Position numbers and translations under genes: made by a program | DNA from: Tessaracoccus antarcticus | GTDB taxonomy: Bacteria > Actinomycetota > Actinomycetes > Propionibacteriales > Propionibacteriaceae | Assembly (NCBI RefSeq): GCF_003688855.1 | Contig: NZ_REFW01000002.1 | Span: forward strand, 744,001 to 808,000 | Length of the DNA stretch: 64,000 nt | Direction of reading: 5' to 3' | Shown here: positions 37,083 through 46,600 of the stretch, one piece after another | How the letters are laid out: each line of letters begins with the position of its first letter | Position numbering within the stretch: position 1 is the stretch's first letter | The notes under the pieces: model-generated | Databases searched by the model: none | The model's input: only the letters and a program-made list of their open reading frames with translations | What the model was told of the DNA's origin: nothing

Positions 37083-39869
37083 TCAGTCTGCCAAAAGCTG
37101 GCGCAGCACGTACTGCAGGATGCCACCGTGCTTGTAGTAGTTGGCCTCGGCCGGTGTGTCGATGCGGACGACCGCCGTGAACGTTCGCTCCCCCAGAGCG
37201 TCGCTGACGGTCACGGTCACTTCGTGGGGTAGCTCGTCGACGTTCTCGAGCCCCGACACCGAGAATGTCTCGTCGCCCACCAGCGAGAGACTCGAGGCAC
37301 TCTCGCCGTCGAGGAACTGCAGCGGCAGGACACCCATACCGATGAGGTTGGAGCGGTGAATGCGCTCGAAGGACTCCGCGAGCACCGCCCTCACCCCCAA
37401 CAGCAGGGTGCCCTTGGCGGCCCAGTCGCGCGAGGAGCCGGACCCGTACTCCTTGCCAGCGATGATGACCAGGGGGACGTCGTCGGACAGGTACCGTTCG
37501 GAGGCCTCGAAGATGCTCACCTGCTCGTCGCTGGGGAAGTGCCGGGTGAAGCCACCCTCCACTCCCGGTACGAGCTGGTTGCGCAGCCGGATGTTGGCGA
37601 AGGTCCCCCGGATCATGACTTCGTGGTTGCCGCGACGCGAGCCGTACGAGTTGAAGTCAGCGAGATCAACCCCGTGCTGCTCCAGGTACGTGCCCGCCGG
37701 TGAGTCGCGTCGGATGGCCCCCGCAGGCGAGATGTGGTCCGTGGTCACGGAGTCGCCCAGCAGTGCCAGCACACGGGCGCCGCGGATGTCGCGCAAGGGT
37801 TCTGGATGACGTTCCATGCCGTCGAAATAGGGTGGGTTGCGCACGTAGGTCGAGTCGTCGTCCCATGCGAACATGTCCCCGACGCCCACGTCGAGGCTCT
37901 TCCAGTTGTCATCGCCGGAGAAGACATCCGCATACCCCTGCGTGAACATCTCGGCCCTCAACGATGTCCGAATGTTCTCCTGGATCTCCTCGCTGCTGGG
38001 CCAGATGTCGCGCAGGTAGACGGGTTCACCGTCGCTGCCCGTCCCAAGCGAGTCACTGAGAAGGTCGATGTTCATGGTGCCCGCCAGGGCGTAGGCCACC
38101 ACCAGGGGCGGCGAGGCCAGGAAGTTCATCTTCGTCTCGGCGTGGATTCTCCCCTCGAAGTTGCGGTTGCCGCTGAGGACGGCGCTCACCGACAGGTCCT
38201 TCACGCCGATGGCCCTGCTGACCTCGGGGATGAGCGGCCCCGAGTTGCCAATGCAGGTAGTACAGCCGTAGCCCACGAGGTTGAACCCGAGCTCGTTCAG
38301 GTAGGGGGTCAGGCCGGCCTCGTCGAAGTAGTCGGTGACGACACGGGATCCCGGTGCCAGGGACGTCTTGACCCATGGCTTGCTGCGCAACCCCTTCTCC
38401 ACGGCCTTCTTCGCAAGCAGACCCGCCCCCAACATCACGGTGGGGTTGGAGGTGTTCGTGCAGCTGGTGATGGCCGCGATCACCACATGGCCGTTGTCGA
38501 TTTCGGTGGTTTCCCCGTGCAGCTCGACGGGAACCGGGTCCGACGGCCAGGGCTCGTCCTGATAGGTCGTGGGCCACTGCTTGGGTTCCGTGTTGTCCCC
38601 GTAGTGGTCGACCGCGATGGGGTCGCTGGCGGGGAAGGACGAGTCGGAGGCGTCGTCGAGGCCCACGAGTTCCAGGGGGCTTCGGTGGGGATCGTTGAGC
38701 AGTCCCCCCACCACCCGGCGCGCCTTGGACAACGGGATCCGGTCCTGCGGGCGCCTCGGACCGGCGATGGAGGGTACGACCGCACCCAGGTCGAGTTCCA
38801 CACTGCGGGAGTAGGTCGCTTCGCGCCCCGGATCGTGCCAGAGTCCCTGCTCCTTGGCGTAGACCTCCACGAGGCGCACCTGGCTCTCGGGCCGACCCGT
38901 GAAGCGCAGGTAGGACAATGTCTCGTCGTCAATGGGGAAAATGGCACACGTGGCCCCGTACTCCGGGCTCATGTTTCCCAGGGTGGCCCGGTTGGCCAGC
39001 GGGATGTTGGCCACTCCGTCGCCGTAGAACTCGACGAAGTTCCCCACCACCCCCACCTCCCGCAACATCTGCGCGACGGTCAGCACCAGGTCCGTGGCGG
39101 TGACACCCTCCCGCAGGGCACCCGTGAGCCGGACTCCGAGCACCGGCGGCACCAGCATGCTCATCGGTTGGCCCAGCATCGCCGCCTCCGCCTCGATCCC
39201 GCCAACACCCCAACCGAGCACACCCAGTCCATTGATCATGGGGGTGTGGGAATCGGTGCCCACGAGTGTGTCCGGGTACGCCTGCACCACATCGCCCACC
39301 GTGCGGGTGAACACCACGCGGGCAAGGTACTCGAGGTTGACCTGGTGGCAGATGCCCGTGTCCGGCGGCACCACCACGAAGTCGTCGAACGCCTGCTGTG
39401 CCCACCGCAGCAGTTCGTAGCGTTCCCTGTTGCGGTGGAACTCGAAATCGGCGTTGAGCTGCAGCGCATCGGCACGGCCGAACACGTCAGCGATCACAGA
39501 GTGATCAATGACCAGTTCGGAGGGGATGAGCGGATTGATCTTCTGGGGGTCGCCACCGAGTGCGGCCATGGCGTCGCGCATCGCCACCAGATCGACCACG
39601 CAGGGCACGCCCGTGAAGTCCTGCAGCAACACTCGGGCCGGCGTGTACTGGATTTCCGAGCCGTGGTGGGCTGCCGGATCCCAGTCGCGCACAGCCTCGA
39701 TCTGCTGACGGGTGACGAGGCGTCCGTCCTCGTTGCGGAGCAGGTTCTCGAGCAGCACCTTGAGGCTGTAGGGGAGCCGCTCGGCCCCCTCCACTGCGTC
39801 CAGCCGGAAGATCTCGAACCTGTCGTCGTCGACCACCAGCGTCTTCCTGGACCCGAAGCTGTCGTGCAT
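37083..39869 (-). CDS. acnA: Aconitate hydratase A
   Basis: A 928-residue aconitase of the AcnA/IRP1 type, interconverting citrate and isocitrate in the TCA cycle. The three [4Fe-4S] cysteines are visible: C470 in [11 protein letters not shown], and C536 and C539 in [14 protein letters not shown]. Other hallmarks are [22 protein letters not shown] and the swivel-domain motif [13 protein letters not shown]. The length fits the ~900-residue AcnA class. The start is decided by AGGAGGACAAC directly before the ATG at 39869. It follows the NUDIX gene by 44 bp on the same strand. Confidence 0.97.
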   Translation of the reverse strand: MHDSFGSRKTLVVDDDRFEIFRLDAVEGAERLPYSLKVLLENLLRNEDGRLVTRQQIEAVRDWDPAAHHGSEIQYTPARVLLQDFTGVPCVVDLVAMRDAMAALGGDPQKINPLIPSELVIDHSVIADVFGRADALQLNADFEFHRNRERYELLRWAQQAFDDFVVVPPDTGICHQVNLEYLARVVFTRTVGDVVQAYPDTLVGTDSHTPMINGLGVLGWGVGGIEAEAAMLGQPMSMLVPPVLGVRLTGALREGVTATDLVLTVAQMLREVGVVGNFVEFYGDGVANIPLANRATLGNMSPEYGATCAIFPIDDETLSYLRFTGRPESQVRLVEVYAKEQGLWHDPGREATYSRSVELDLGAVVPSIAGPRRPQDRIPLSKARRVVGGLLNDPHRSPLELVGLDDASDSSFPASDPIAVDHYGDNTEPKQWPTTYQDEPWPSDPVPVELHGETTEIDNGHVVIAAITSCTNTSNPTVMLGAGLLAKKAVEKGLRSKPWVKTSLAPGSRVVTDYFDEAGLTPYLNELGFNLVGYGCTTCIGNSGPLIPEVSRAIGVKDLSVSAVLSGNRNFEGRIHAETKMNFLASPPLVVAYALAGTMNIDLLSDSLGTGSDGEPVYLRDIWPSSEEIQENIRTSLRAEMFTQGYADVFSGDDNWKSLDVGVGDMFAWDDDSTYVRNPPYFDGMERHPEPLRDIRGARVLALLGDSVTTDHISPAGAIRRDSPAGTYLEQHGVDLADFNSYGSRRGNHEVMIRGTFANIRLRNQLVPGVEGGFTRHFPSDEQVSIFEASERYLSDDVPLVIIAGKEYGSGSSRDWAAKGTLLLGVRAVLAESFERIHRSNLIGMGVLPLQFLDGESASSLSLVGDETFSVSGLENVDELPHEVTVTVSDALGERTFTAVVRIDTPAEANYYKHGGILQYVLRQLLAD

Positions 39870-39913
39870 GTTGTCCTCCTCGACTTCGCCGTCGTCTCGA
39901 TGACCTCCCATAC

Positions 39914-40381
39914 CTACCATTGTTCGGGGTCGAGAATCAGGGAACCTGACGTTTTCCCATCGCCTCGGGGCTGTCCCACCCCATCGAAGACGCCGGGACG
40001 CCGTAGGTAGCTGACCAGATCGACCGTCAGGGGCAGGGTCTCCAGGTCGTCACTGTGTACCCAGCGGGCATCGTCGGCGTCGTCCCCGGCCACCAGGTCG
40101 CCGCTGATGACCGTGGCGGCAAAGTCATGGATCTCGAACATGCGGCCGTCCGCCGTGGGTGAGCGGAGGTTCCACAATTCGCGACCGATCAGCACCCGCA
40201 GGCCAGTCTCCTCCCACGCCTCACGCGCCGCAGCCTCCTGAAGGCTCTCCCCCGGCTCGACGCTGCCACCCGGGACACTCCACCGGCCACGTTGCGGCTC
40301 CTTCCCACGTTTCACGAGCACCACCCGCCCCGCCCCGTCGGTGATGACCACCCCCACTGCCTGCACAACGCTCTCATCCAT
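39914..40381 (-). CDS. NUDIX hydrolase
   Basis: A 155-residue NUDIX protein. The catalytic box runs [20 protein letters not shown] and satisfies GX5EX7REUXEEXGU. The N-terminal [18 protein letters not shown] strand and the RWSVPGG approach are typical of enzymes acting on nucleoside diphosphate derivatives, including dihydroneopterin triphosphate and ADP-ribose. Its ATG lies inside the 3' end of the CDP-alcohol phosphotransferase gene (8-bp overlap), so the two are cotranscribed. Next to a pterin/riboflavin-like cluster, a role on a GTP-derived intermediate is conceivable but unproven. Confidence 0.9.
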   Translation of the reverse strand: MDESVVQAVGVVITDGAGRVVLVKRGKEPQRGRWSVPGGSVEPGESLQEAAAREAWEETGLRVLIGRELWNLRSPTADGRMFEIHDFAATVISGDLVAGDDADDARWVHSDDLETLPLTVDLVSYLRRPGVFDGVGQPRGDGKTSGSLILDPEQW

Positions 40382-41159
40382 GGGCCCAGTCCCCCTGCCG
40401 TGCGCTGCCCGGGTGTGCCTGGTCAGCGTCCCGCGGTGGTGGCGCGTCTGCGTTCTCCAAGGTGAGCACGTCACGTCCGAAGGACACCATCAGCAGTGCA
40501 AGCGACACGGCTGTGGCCACAGCGGCCACCGAAACGGGGAGCACGGGGATGAGTGCTGCCACCAGCACCCCGCCCTGGGTGCCGGCGACGATCCGCCGGA
40601 AGCGGCTGAATGCCAGTGACCCTCGCAGCGCTGGTCGCCACCAACTGGCCGCCCCGAACAGGTACCGCATGACGCCAATGCCCAGTACCCACGGACCCAC
40701 GCTCAATGACAGCGGGACGGACAGGATGAGGAACAGCACCGCGTCGGATTCCATGTCCAGCCGTCCACCGGCCGCAGAGGCCGTGTTGGTCCTGCGTGCC
40801 ACCCAGCCGTCCACCCCGTCAAGCAGATACGCCGGCAGCGCCATGACGAACAGCGGCCATGAACGGAGCGGAAGGTCGCCCCACAAGGAAAGGACCACCA
40901 GCGTCGCGCACCCGCCCGTCAGGACGATGCGGGTCAGGGTGACGCGGTCCGCCGCCGTGGTCAGGCGAGGGCGTCGTCTGAGCACGCTGATGGCCGCAAC
41001 CGTGGGGACCACGAGCCCGAACGCTGTGGCAGCGACGGCGTGGGGTGACGGCACGCCAGCACGGAGGGTCAGCGCCGCCCCCAGGATAGCCGCGCCCGCC
41101 ACAGTCAGCGCCGCATCGACGACTGCCCGCCTGCGTCCGTCTTGCTTGGTCTGGTGCAC
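40374..41159 (-). CDS. CDP-alcohol phosphatidyltransferase-family membrane enzyme
   Basis: A membrane protein of about 261 residues with five or six helices. The full catalytic motif is present: DGVDGWVARR, then eight to nine residues, GGRLDMESD, matching D-x2-DG-x2-AR-x8-G-x3-D-x3-D. Such enzymes transfer a CDP-linked group to an alcohol, usually in phospholipid synthesis; the acceptor cannot be told. The ATG at 41168 has GGGAGG touching it, whereas the GTG at 41159 has the same GGGAGG at an ideal 9 nt, so I prefer the GTG. It is transcribed away from the dehydrogenase-PTPS-glycosyltransferase operon and overlaps the NUDIX gene. Confidence 0.86.
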   Translation of the reverse strand: MHQTKQDGRRRAVVDAALTVAGAAILGAALTLRAGVPSPHAVAATAFGLVVPTVAAISVLRRRPRLTTAADRVTLTRIVLTGGCATLVVLSLWGDLPLRSWPLFVMALPAYLLDGVDGWVARRTNTASAAGGRLDMESDAVLFLILSVPLSLSVGPWVLGIGVMRYLFGAASWWRPALRGSLAFSRFRRIVAGTQGGVLVAALIPVLPVSVAAVATAVSLALLMVSFGRDVLTLENADAPPPRDADQAHPGSARQGDWAHG

Positions 41160-41278
41160 AGTGCCCATCCTCCCAGCCGCGGCAAGTCCCCGAGGGCCAA
41201 CTCCCCCGCAGCGACGCCGTGCCACCCGTGCACCCCGATTCCCGGGCGTGACGGTGCGGACAAGGGCAGAATCGACCC

Positions 41279-42307
41279 ATGTCCACGAAACGCTCCTCGT
41301 CGGGTGACGCCCTGGAGGCCACCGCATTCTGGGCGACGGGCCCCTGCCGTTCGGAGTTGCGTCGTGAACAGGTGGCTCCCCCGGCTCGGGGGGAGGCGCT
41401 GGTGCGGACCCTCTACTCGGGAATCAGCCGAGGTACCGAAATGCTGGTGCACCGCGGTGCGGTCCCGCAACGAGTTGCCCACCTCATGCGGGCCCCGTTC
41501 CAGAGCGGCGAGTTCCCGTTCCCCGTGAAGTACGGCTATCTGTCGGTCGGGGTGGTGGATCAGGGCCCACCGGGCTGGCCGGGACGACGAGTGTTCTGCC
41601 TCCACCCCCACCAGGATCGCTATGTAGTGCCCGTCGAGGCCCTCACGCTCATCCCCGACGAGGTCCCCAGCGAGCGCGCGGTGCTGGCCGGCTCGGTCGA
41701 AACAGCCATCAACGCCCTGTGGGAGTGTGCCCCGCGGATCGGGGACCGCGTCGCCGTGGTTGGGGCCGGCATCATCGGGGCGTCGTTGGCGGCCTTGTTG
41801 CGAAGGTTCCCGCTGTCGCGGCTCCAACTGGTGGATCCGGACCCGGCCAAGGGTGCCGTCGCGGAAGCCGTTGGCGTCGAGTGGGCTGCCCCGGGGGACG
41901 CCATGACCCATTGCGACATCGTCTATCACGCCTCCGCCACCGAGGCGGGGCTCGCGGGCGGTCTGGGCCAACTGGGGGAGGAGGGCGACCTCGTGGAACT
42001 GTCGTGGTACGGGACCGACTCCCCCGCCGTGCCGCTGGGCCTGGACTTCCACGCGCGCCGCCTCAGGATACGGGCCAGCCAGGTGGGGGTGATTGCGGCC
42101 CCGCGCAGAGCCCGCAGAACGCACGCCGACCGGCTCTCGTTGGCCTTCGACGCGCTCACCGACCCGGTCTTCGACGCGCTGCTGGGCGGAGCCTCCTCAT
42201 TTGCTGAACTCCCCGAGGTGATGGAATCCATGTGCCAGGGATCCCTGCCCGGCATGTGCCGCATCATCGCCTACCCGGGCACTCCATCCCACACGAAACG
42301 AGGTTGA
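41279..42307 (+). CDS. Zinc-less medium-chain dehydrogenase, first gene of the PTPS-like cluster
   Basis: A 342-residue medium-chain dehydrogenase/reductase. It carries the substrate-side motif YSGISRGTEMLVHRG, in which the usual zinc Cys is Ser, and the cofactor motif VAVVGAGIIGASLAAL followed by VDPDP. SGIS-x-GTE is also seen in the BchC-type branch, dehydrogenases of side-chain hydroxyl groups. The gene opens the plus-strand operon; the PTPS-like gene starts 5 bp after its stop. The ATG at 41279 is the only good start. Its operon suggests that it oxidises or reduces a side chain on a pteridine-like or sugar intermediate; that is inference. Confidence 0.85.
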   Translation: MSTKRSSSGDALEATAFWATGPCRSELRREQVAPPARGEALVRTLYSGISRGTEMLVHRGAVPQRVAHLMRAPFQSGEFPFPVKYGYLSVGVVDQGPPGWPGRRVFCLHPHQDRYVVPVEALTLIPDEVPSERAVLAGSVETAINALWECAPRIGDRVAVVGAGIIGASLAALLRRFPLSRLQLVDPDPAKGAVAEAVGVEWAAPGDAMTHCDIVYHASATEAGLAGGLGQLGEEGDLVELSWYGTDSPAVPLGLDFHARRLRIRASQVGVIAAPRRARRTHADRLSLAFDALTDPVFDALLGGASSFAELPEVMESMCQGSLPGMCRIIAYPGTPSHTKRG

Positions 42308-42312
42308 AACAG

Positions 42313-42693
42313 ATGTACTCCCTGACAGTCTGCGACCACATCATGATTGCCCACTCCCTGCCTGATCCGCGCTTCGGGCCCGCGCAGGGCATGCACGGCG
42401 CCACCATGGCGGTGGAGGCAACGTGGCGACGCCACGAGCTGGGTCCCCTGTCCATCGTGATGGACATCGGGGAGGCCACCTCGATGCTGGCTACGGTGCT
42501 TGACGCGTTGCGCTACGAGAACCTCGATGAACATCCGGACTTCGTGGGGCGACTGAGCACCACCGAAACCGTCGCCCGTCACATCTCCGACAAGCTGCGG
42601 GAGCGGTTCGACGAATCGGAGTTCGCCGGACTGCAGGTGCTCCTGAGGGAGCATCCGGGGGCCTGGGCCACCTACGACGTCAACTTCGGCTGA
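42313..42693 (+). CDS. 6-pyruvoyltetrahydropterin synthase-fold protein with degenerate active site
   Basis: A 126-residue PTPS/QueD-fold protein. The alignable blocks are IMIAHSLPD (H14 corresponds to the first zinc His), GMHGATM, VMDIGEATSML and LSTTETVARHI. In QueD the zinc site is completed by HGH; here it is HGA (H28, A30), so one ligand is lost. The catalytic Cys position is not Cys and the LDH Asp-His pair is replaced by LRY (R67-Y68). The conserved late Glu may remain as E113. It is therefore unlikely to make carboxytetrahydropterin. GAGG lies about 11 nt before the ATG. It sits between the dehydrogenase and glycosyltransferase genes. Confidence 0.85.
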   Translation: MYSLTVCDHIMIAHSLPDPRFGPAQGMHGATMAVEATWRRHELGPLSIVMDIGEATSMLATVLDALRYENLDEHPDFVGRLSTTETVARHISDKLRERFDESEFAGLQVLLREHPGAWATYDVNFG

Positions 42694-42705
42694 CGCGTCA
42701 CCCCG

Positions 42706-43764
42706 GTGGAGTGCGCTTTCCTGATGCCCCGCGACCTGCCAGGCCCGAGCGGCGGCACGCACTTTGACTTCGCGGTGATCAGCGCCCTGACGCAGGCCGG
42801 GCACGCCGTGCGGGTATACCAACTTCCCGGCGATTGGCCCCGCCCCACGCCCGCCGACCGGCGGGCCCTCCAGACAGCGTTGCTGGCGCAGCCGCTGGCA
42901 GTGGTGGACGGCATCGTGGCTTTGGCCGCGCCCACCGAGATCGAAGCCGCGGTCCGTATGGGTATCCGGGTGCACATCCTCGTCCACTCGCTCCTGACGG
43001 CCGACCCCGGACTTGACCACGACGCCAGATCCGCGTTCACCATGGCGGAGAGCGCCGCGCTGGCGGTGGCATCCTCCAGCAGCGTCCCCAGTCAGTGGTC
43101 GGCCACCGACATCGCGACACGCTACCCAGGCGTCCGAACTCACGTCGTGCCGCCGGGCACGTCGCCCGCGCCACCCGCGGTGGGTAGCGATCCGCCGCAA
43201 TTGCTGGTGCTGGCAGCCCTCACCCCCCTGAAGAATCAGTTGCATGCGCTGCAGGCCCTTGCGCTGCTGTCGGACCTGCCGTGGACGCTGGAACTCGTGG
43301 GCTCCGATGAGCTCGACCCCGCCTACGTGGGACGCCTGCGACACAGCATCGAGCACGACATCGGGCCCGGCCGGGTCACGCTGCGCGGGGCCGTCACGGG
43401 CGAGGCACTCGATGCTCTGTGGGAGGCCACCGACCTGCTGGTCCTGACGTCGACCAGTGAAACATTCGGCATGGTCATCACCGAGGCGCTGGCCCGCGGG
43501 GTCCCGGCCGTCGTCACGGGGGCCACCGGCGCCGCCGAAGCCCTCCGCGGGCAGGGTGTCGGGGACGGCCCGGTACCTGTCGTCGGGCTCCCGGGTGCCG
43601 TTGTGGATCCCTCTGACCCGGCCGTCCTGGCGGACACCCTGCGACTCTGGTTGTCGGAGGACGGTGTCCGCTCCTCGTGGCGGAGCGCCGCGTTGGCGCG
43701 CCGTCCTAGGCTGCAGACATGGCACCAGAGCGCAGCGGCGCTGGCACGGATCATGACCGCGTGA
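42706..43764 (+). CDS. GT-B family 4-type glycosyltransferase
   Basis: A 352-residue glycosyltransferase with the GT-B fold. The N-terminal half has PGPSGGTHFDFAVISAL (acceptor-side glycine loop); the donor half has LVLAALTPLKNQ and the EX7E motif in SETFGMVITEALARGVP. Soluble, with no membrane helix. The GTG start is 12 bp after the PTPS-like stop, and the methyltransferase gene begins within its last codons, so the genes are one operon. It would glycosylate a product of the pathway; donor and acceptor are unknown. GT1-GT4 assignment cannot be refined by eye. Confidence 0.88.
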   Translation: MECAFLMPRDLPGPSGGTHFDFAVISALTQAGHAVRVYQLPGDWPRPTPADRRALQTALLAQPLAVVDGIVALAAPTEIEAAVRMGIRVHILVHSLLTADPGLDHDARSAFTMAESAALAVASSSSVPSQWSATDIATRYPGVRTHVVPPGTSPAPPAVGSDPPQLLVLAALTPLKNQLHALQALALLSDLPWTLELVGSDELDPAYVGRLRHSIEHDIGPGRVTLRGAVTGEALDALWEATDLLVLTSTSETFGMVITEALARGVPAVVTGATGAAEALRGQGVGDGPVPVVGLPGAVVDPSDPAVLADTLRLWLSEDGVRSSWRSAALARRPRLQTWHQSAAALARIMTA

Positions 43765-44588
43765 CGCAGATCGTCCAGCGGGCCGCCAGTGACTGGTTGT
43801 CATTGCGCCGAGCCGCAGATGAAACCGCCCGCCAGGCCAGTGTGGCGGCGCTGCCAGCGCTGGACGCCCACCTGTCCTCCCGGCTGGGTCCCGGGACGGC
43901 CGTCACCGTGTGCGATCTGGGGGCCGGCACCGGCGCCAACATGGCATGGCTTGCGCCCCGTCTTGCCGTGCGGCAGCGGTGGACACTGGTGGATCGTGAC
44001 GAGGACCTCCTGCACCAGGTGCCCACTGCCGCTCCGTCGGACGCGGTCCTGGGGGTCCGTCGGATCGCTGCGGAACTGGAGGACCTGCAGCACGACGACG
44101 CAGCCGGCACCCCCGCGGACCTCGTCACCTGCTCCGCCTTCCTCGACGTCCTCACGGTGGGGCAGGTACGGGAACTGGCTGCCTTCGTGGCGCGCATAGG
44201 GGCAGCGGCACTTTTCAGCCTGAGCGTCACGGGCGTCGTCCGCATGGACCCTGTCCTGGAGTTGGACTCCCGCCTCAACGACGTATTCAACGCCCACCAG
44301 GTGCGCCACGGACTTGCCGGGCCAGGGGCCACCGCCGTGGCGGCACAGGTGCTGTGCAGCAACGGGTTCACCGTCGGACTCATCGAGACACCGTGGGTAC
44401 TGGGGGCACAGCAGGCTCCCCTGGTGGAGCGCTACCTCAGCGATCGCGTCGCAGCGGTGATCGACCACGACCCAGCCCTGGTTGAGCCGTCACGTGATTG
44501 GTTGGGGCTGCGGATGTCACAACTCCGCGACGGCCTCCTGTCGCTCCGGGTGGGCCACACGGATCTTGTGGCGCTGCCCTCCGACTAG
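43761..44588 (+). CDS. Class I SAM-dependent methyltransferase
   Basis: A Rossmann-fold methyltransferase of about 275 residues. Motif I is VCDLGAGTGANMAWL, with an acidic residue in TLVDRDEDLL ending the next strand, and LVTCSAFLDVLT is the motif-IV region. I chose GTG at 43761, which gives a GTGA overlap with the glycosyltransferase stop; an in-frame ATG at 43719 adds 14 residues. It converges on the RibA-RibD fusion gene with a 4-bp overlap. The target atom is unknown. Its fixed place in this operon suggests O- or N-methylation of the glycosylated product. Confidence 0.88.
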   Translation: MTQIVQRAASDWLSLRRAADETARQASVAALPALDAHLSSRLGPGTAVTVCDLGAGTGANMAWLAPRLAVRQRWTLVDRDEDLLHQVPTAAPSDAVLGVRRIAAELEDLQHDDAAGTPADLVTCSAFLDVLTVGQVRELAAFVARIGAAALFSLSVTGVVRMDPVLELDSRLNDVFNAHQVRHGLAGPGATAVAAQVLCSNGFTVGLIETPWVLGAQQAPLVERYLSDRVAAVIDHDPALVEPSRDWLGLRMSQLRDGLLSLRVGHTDLVALPSD

Positions 44589-45949
44589 GCGAAGGTGAAC
44601 TCCGAACAGATGTCGTTGCCGAGCAGGAAACGCCGCACAGGCGCGGTGATGGCCCCTGACAAGGCGTCGGTGCCGTCGAAACGGATACCGGGGATGCCGT
44701 CACCCACCAGCATGGGGGCTGTGGTGAGAAACAGCCGGTCCAGTACGCCGCCACGCAGGAATGTGGACACGGTCACCCCACCGCCCTCGACGAGCACCCT
44801 CTTCAGGCCCTGACGGCCCAAACGCTCCAGCACGCGAGAGGGCGCGAAAGCTTCCATCGATTCGAGCCGATGGATGTCGACATGGTCCGCAACGCGCTCG
44901 GGCACCACCGCGTCCGGCCCCACGAACCACAGGGTGGGGGCGACCGGATCACTGAGGAGCTTCGCGTCCGTGGGGATGCGGGCGTGGGGGTCCAGGACCA
45001 CCCTGACGGGGTGCGCACCGCTAACGGAGCGCACCGTGAGCTGGCAGTCGTCGGCAGTGACGGTACCGGCCCCGACGATGACGGCGTCCACCAGCGCTCG
45101 GAGGCGGTGCAGATGTTCGCGATCCTCCTCCCCGGTGACGAAGCATGCGTCTCCGGTGCGGGAGGCGATGAAACCGTCGATGCTCTGCCCCAGCTGGGCG
45201 ATGACGAGGCGTTCACCGGCCTGGACCAGTGGGCCGTAGCGGTCGACCAACTCCATCTGGAGCGGATCGAGTTCTCCGTCGGGGATCACACCGACGCTCA
45301 GTTGCTCCCACGCCTGAGGATCGGGAACGGGGTCGTGTTCCATCCGCGAGCGCTTCGCGTTGAGGTAGGCAGTGTTCTCTGCACGGTCCGGAACGTGGAG
45401 CCGCTGCCGCCCCACCACGGTGATGCCCAGCGCCTCCAACGCGATCTGCTTGGCCGGATTCGACGTCAACAGCCGCACCGTCTCGATACCCAGATCCCGA
45501 AGGATGTCGGCACCCTGCCTGTAGTCGCGTGAGTCGATGGGAAGCCCAAGATCAGTGTTGGCGTCGACGGTGTCCCGGCCGTTGTCCTGGAGCGCGTAGG
45601 CGCGGAGCTTGTTGAGGAGCCCGATGCCGCGGCCCTCATGCCCGCGCATGTAGACGAGTGCCCCGGATGTGGCACGACTGATGGTGCCGAGGGCCGCGTC
45701 GAGTTGTTCGCCACAGTCGCATCTGTAGGAGCCGAACGCGTCCCCCGTGAGGCATTCCGAGTGGACCCGGACCAGGGGCGGTTCACCAGTGAAACCGTTG
45801 TGGCTCCCCCACACCAGGGCGACGTGCTCCGCTCCAGCCAGACCCGCGTAGCCCACCATGTCGAAGGTCCCGTGGCGGGTGGGGAGTCTCGTCGTCACGA
45901 CGCGCGTCACCGTCACCGCAGCGTCTCGTCGTGCATTCTCAAGCGACAT
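44585..45949 (-). CDS. GTP cyclohydrolase II fused to a RibD-type reductase domain
   Basis: A 454-residue two-domain protein. Residues ~15-205 are a complete GTP cyclohydrolase II: the zinc cysteines C66, C77 and C79 in HSECLTGDAFGSYRCDCG, the catalytic MRGHEGRGIGL and the LLTSNPAKQ loop. Residues ~240-452 are a RibD C-terminal, dihydrofolate-reductase-like domain with IAQLGQSIDGF and VGAGTVTADDCQLTVR. There is neither a RibB domain nor a RibD deaminase domain. GTP would be opened to the diaminopyrimidine and its ribosyl group reduced without deamination, as in archaea and fungi. It lies convergent with the PTPS-like operon rather than in a rib operon, so it may serve a separate pathway. Confidence 0.92.
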   Translation of the reverse strand: MSLENARRDAAVTVTRVVTTRLPTRHGTFDMVGYAGLAGAEHVALVWGSHNGFTGEPPLVRVHSECLTGDAFGSYRCDCGEQLDAALGTISRATSGALVYMRGHEGRGIGLLNKLRAYALQDNGRDTVDANTDLGLPIDSRDYRQGADILRDLGIETVRLLTSNPAKQIALEALGITVVGRQRLHVPDRAENTAYLNAKRSRMEHDPVPDPQAWEQLSVGVIPDGELDPLQMELVDRYGPLVQAGERLVIAQLGQSIDGFIASRTGDACFVTGEEDREHLHRLRALVDAVIVGAGTVTADDCQLTVRSVSGAHPVRVVLDPHARIPTDAKLLSDPVAPTLWFVGPDAVVPERVADHVDIHRLESMEAFAPSRVLERLGRQGLKRVLVEGGGVTVSTFLRGGVLDRLFLTTAPMLVGDGIPGIRFDGTDALSGAITAPVRRFLLGNDICSEFTFA

Positions 45950-45991
45950 GGGGGAATAGTAGTTCGGGGCTCAACGATCCGTGAGCGGCGA

Positions 45992-46558
45992 TCAATCCCC
46001 CGCCGTGGCCACGGGTATCAGGACCTCGTTGCGCCGTAGGAACCACGGCTTCCATGGTGGATCGAAGCGGGCATACCGCGGGGATCCCGTCACTTCGAGC
46101 GTGGACTGCTCGCCGATCCGAACCATCAAGCCGGCCAACTGTTCGGCGAACTTCGCCTCCGTGGAGCGTCCGCTGAACTGCCGCACGGCCGCCATGTCCT
46201 CTGCCACCTCACGGATGCGGACGTTGACGTCCGTGGGTTCCGGCAGCGTGTCCATGGTGTATTCCGCTGGCATCACGAACGAGACAACGTGCTCCTGCCC
46301 GCTCGACTCGTGGAGCACGGGTGCCGTCATGGCAATCTTCTCCGGCGACGGCTTCTGCACCACGGGTGCGGTCATCGCCACCTTCTGTTTGCCGACGTTG
46401 TCGCCGAAGATGAAGGCCGCCAACATCCGAAACGCCCTGTTGACGGCGTCGTCGAACGATCCGTGCACGGTGACCTCGGCCACGAGGTGGGCCGGGTAAC
46501 GCCGCACCTCCCAGCCGTCATGTCCTGCGACAACGTCGTACTTCTGTTGTTCGGTCAT
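45992..46558 (-). CDS. SOUL heme-binding-family protein
   Basis: A 188-residue SOUL/HEBP protein. It has the conserved opening YDVVAGHDGWEVRRYPAHLVAEV, the two repeats KVAMTAPV and KIAMTAPV with VSFVMPAEY, and the closing YARFDPPWKPWFLRRNEVLIP. Bacterial members are thought to bind heme or porphyrin, but their function is not settled. No signal peptide. The ATG at 46558 fits the domain start, though no strong ribosome binding site precedes it. It is transcribed in the same direction as the RibA-RibD gene, with 42 bp between them, and is the first gene after the 344-bp gap to the left of the GNAT gene. Confidence 0.92.
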   Translation of the reverse strand: MTEQQKYDVVAGHDGWEVRRYPAHLVAEVTVHGSFDDAVNRAFRMLAAFIFGDNVGKQKVAMTAPVVQKPSPEKIAMTAPVLHESSGQEHVVSFVMPAEYTMDTLPEPTDVNVRIREVAEDMAAVRQFSGRSTEAKFAEQLAGLMVRIGEQSTLEVTGSPRYARFDPPWKPWFLRRNEVLIPVATAGD

Positions 46559-46600
46559 GTTCAAGCATTGCACGCACGCCCCAATGGCGCTCAGGGGCTT

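Noticed and set aside
37734-40010. A 758-codon plus-strand open frame opposite acnA
   Set aside because: It mirrors the aconitase and NUDIX genes, shows no domain, and has the His/Val/Gly-rich composition of antisense frames in high-GC DNA.
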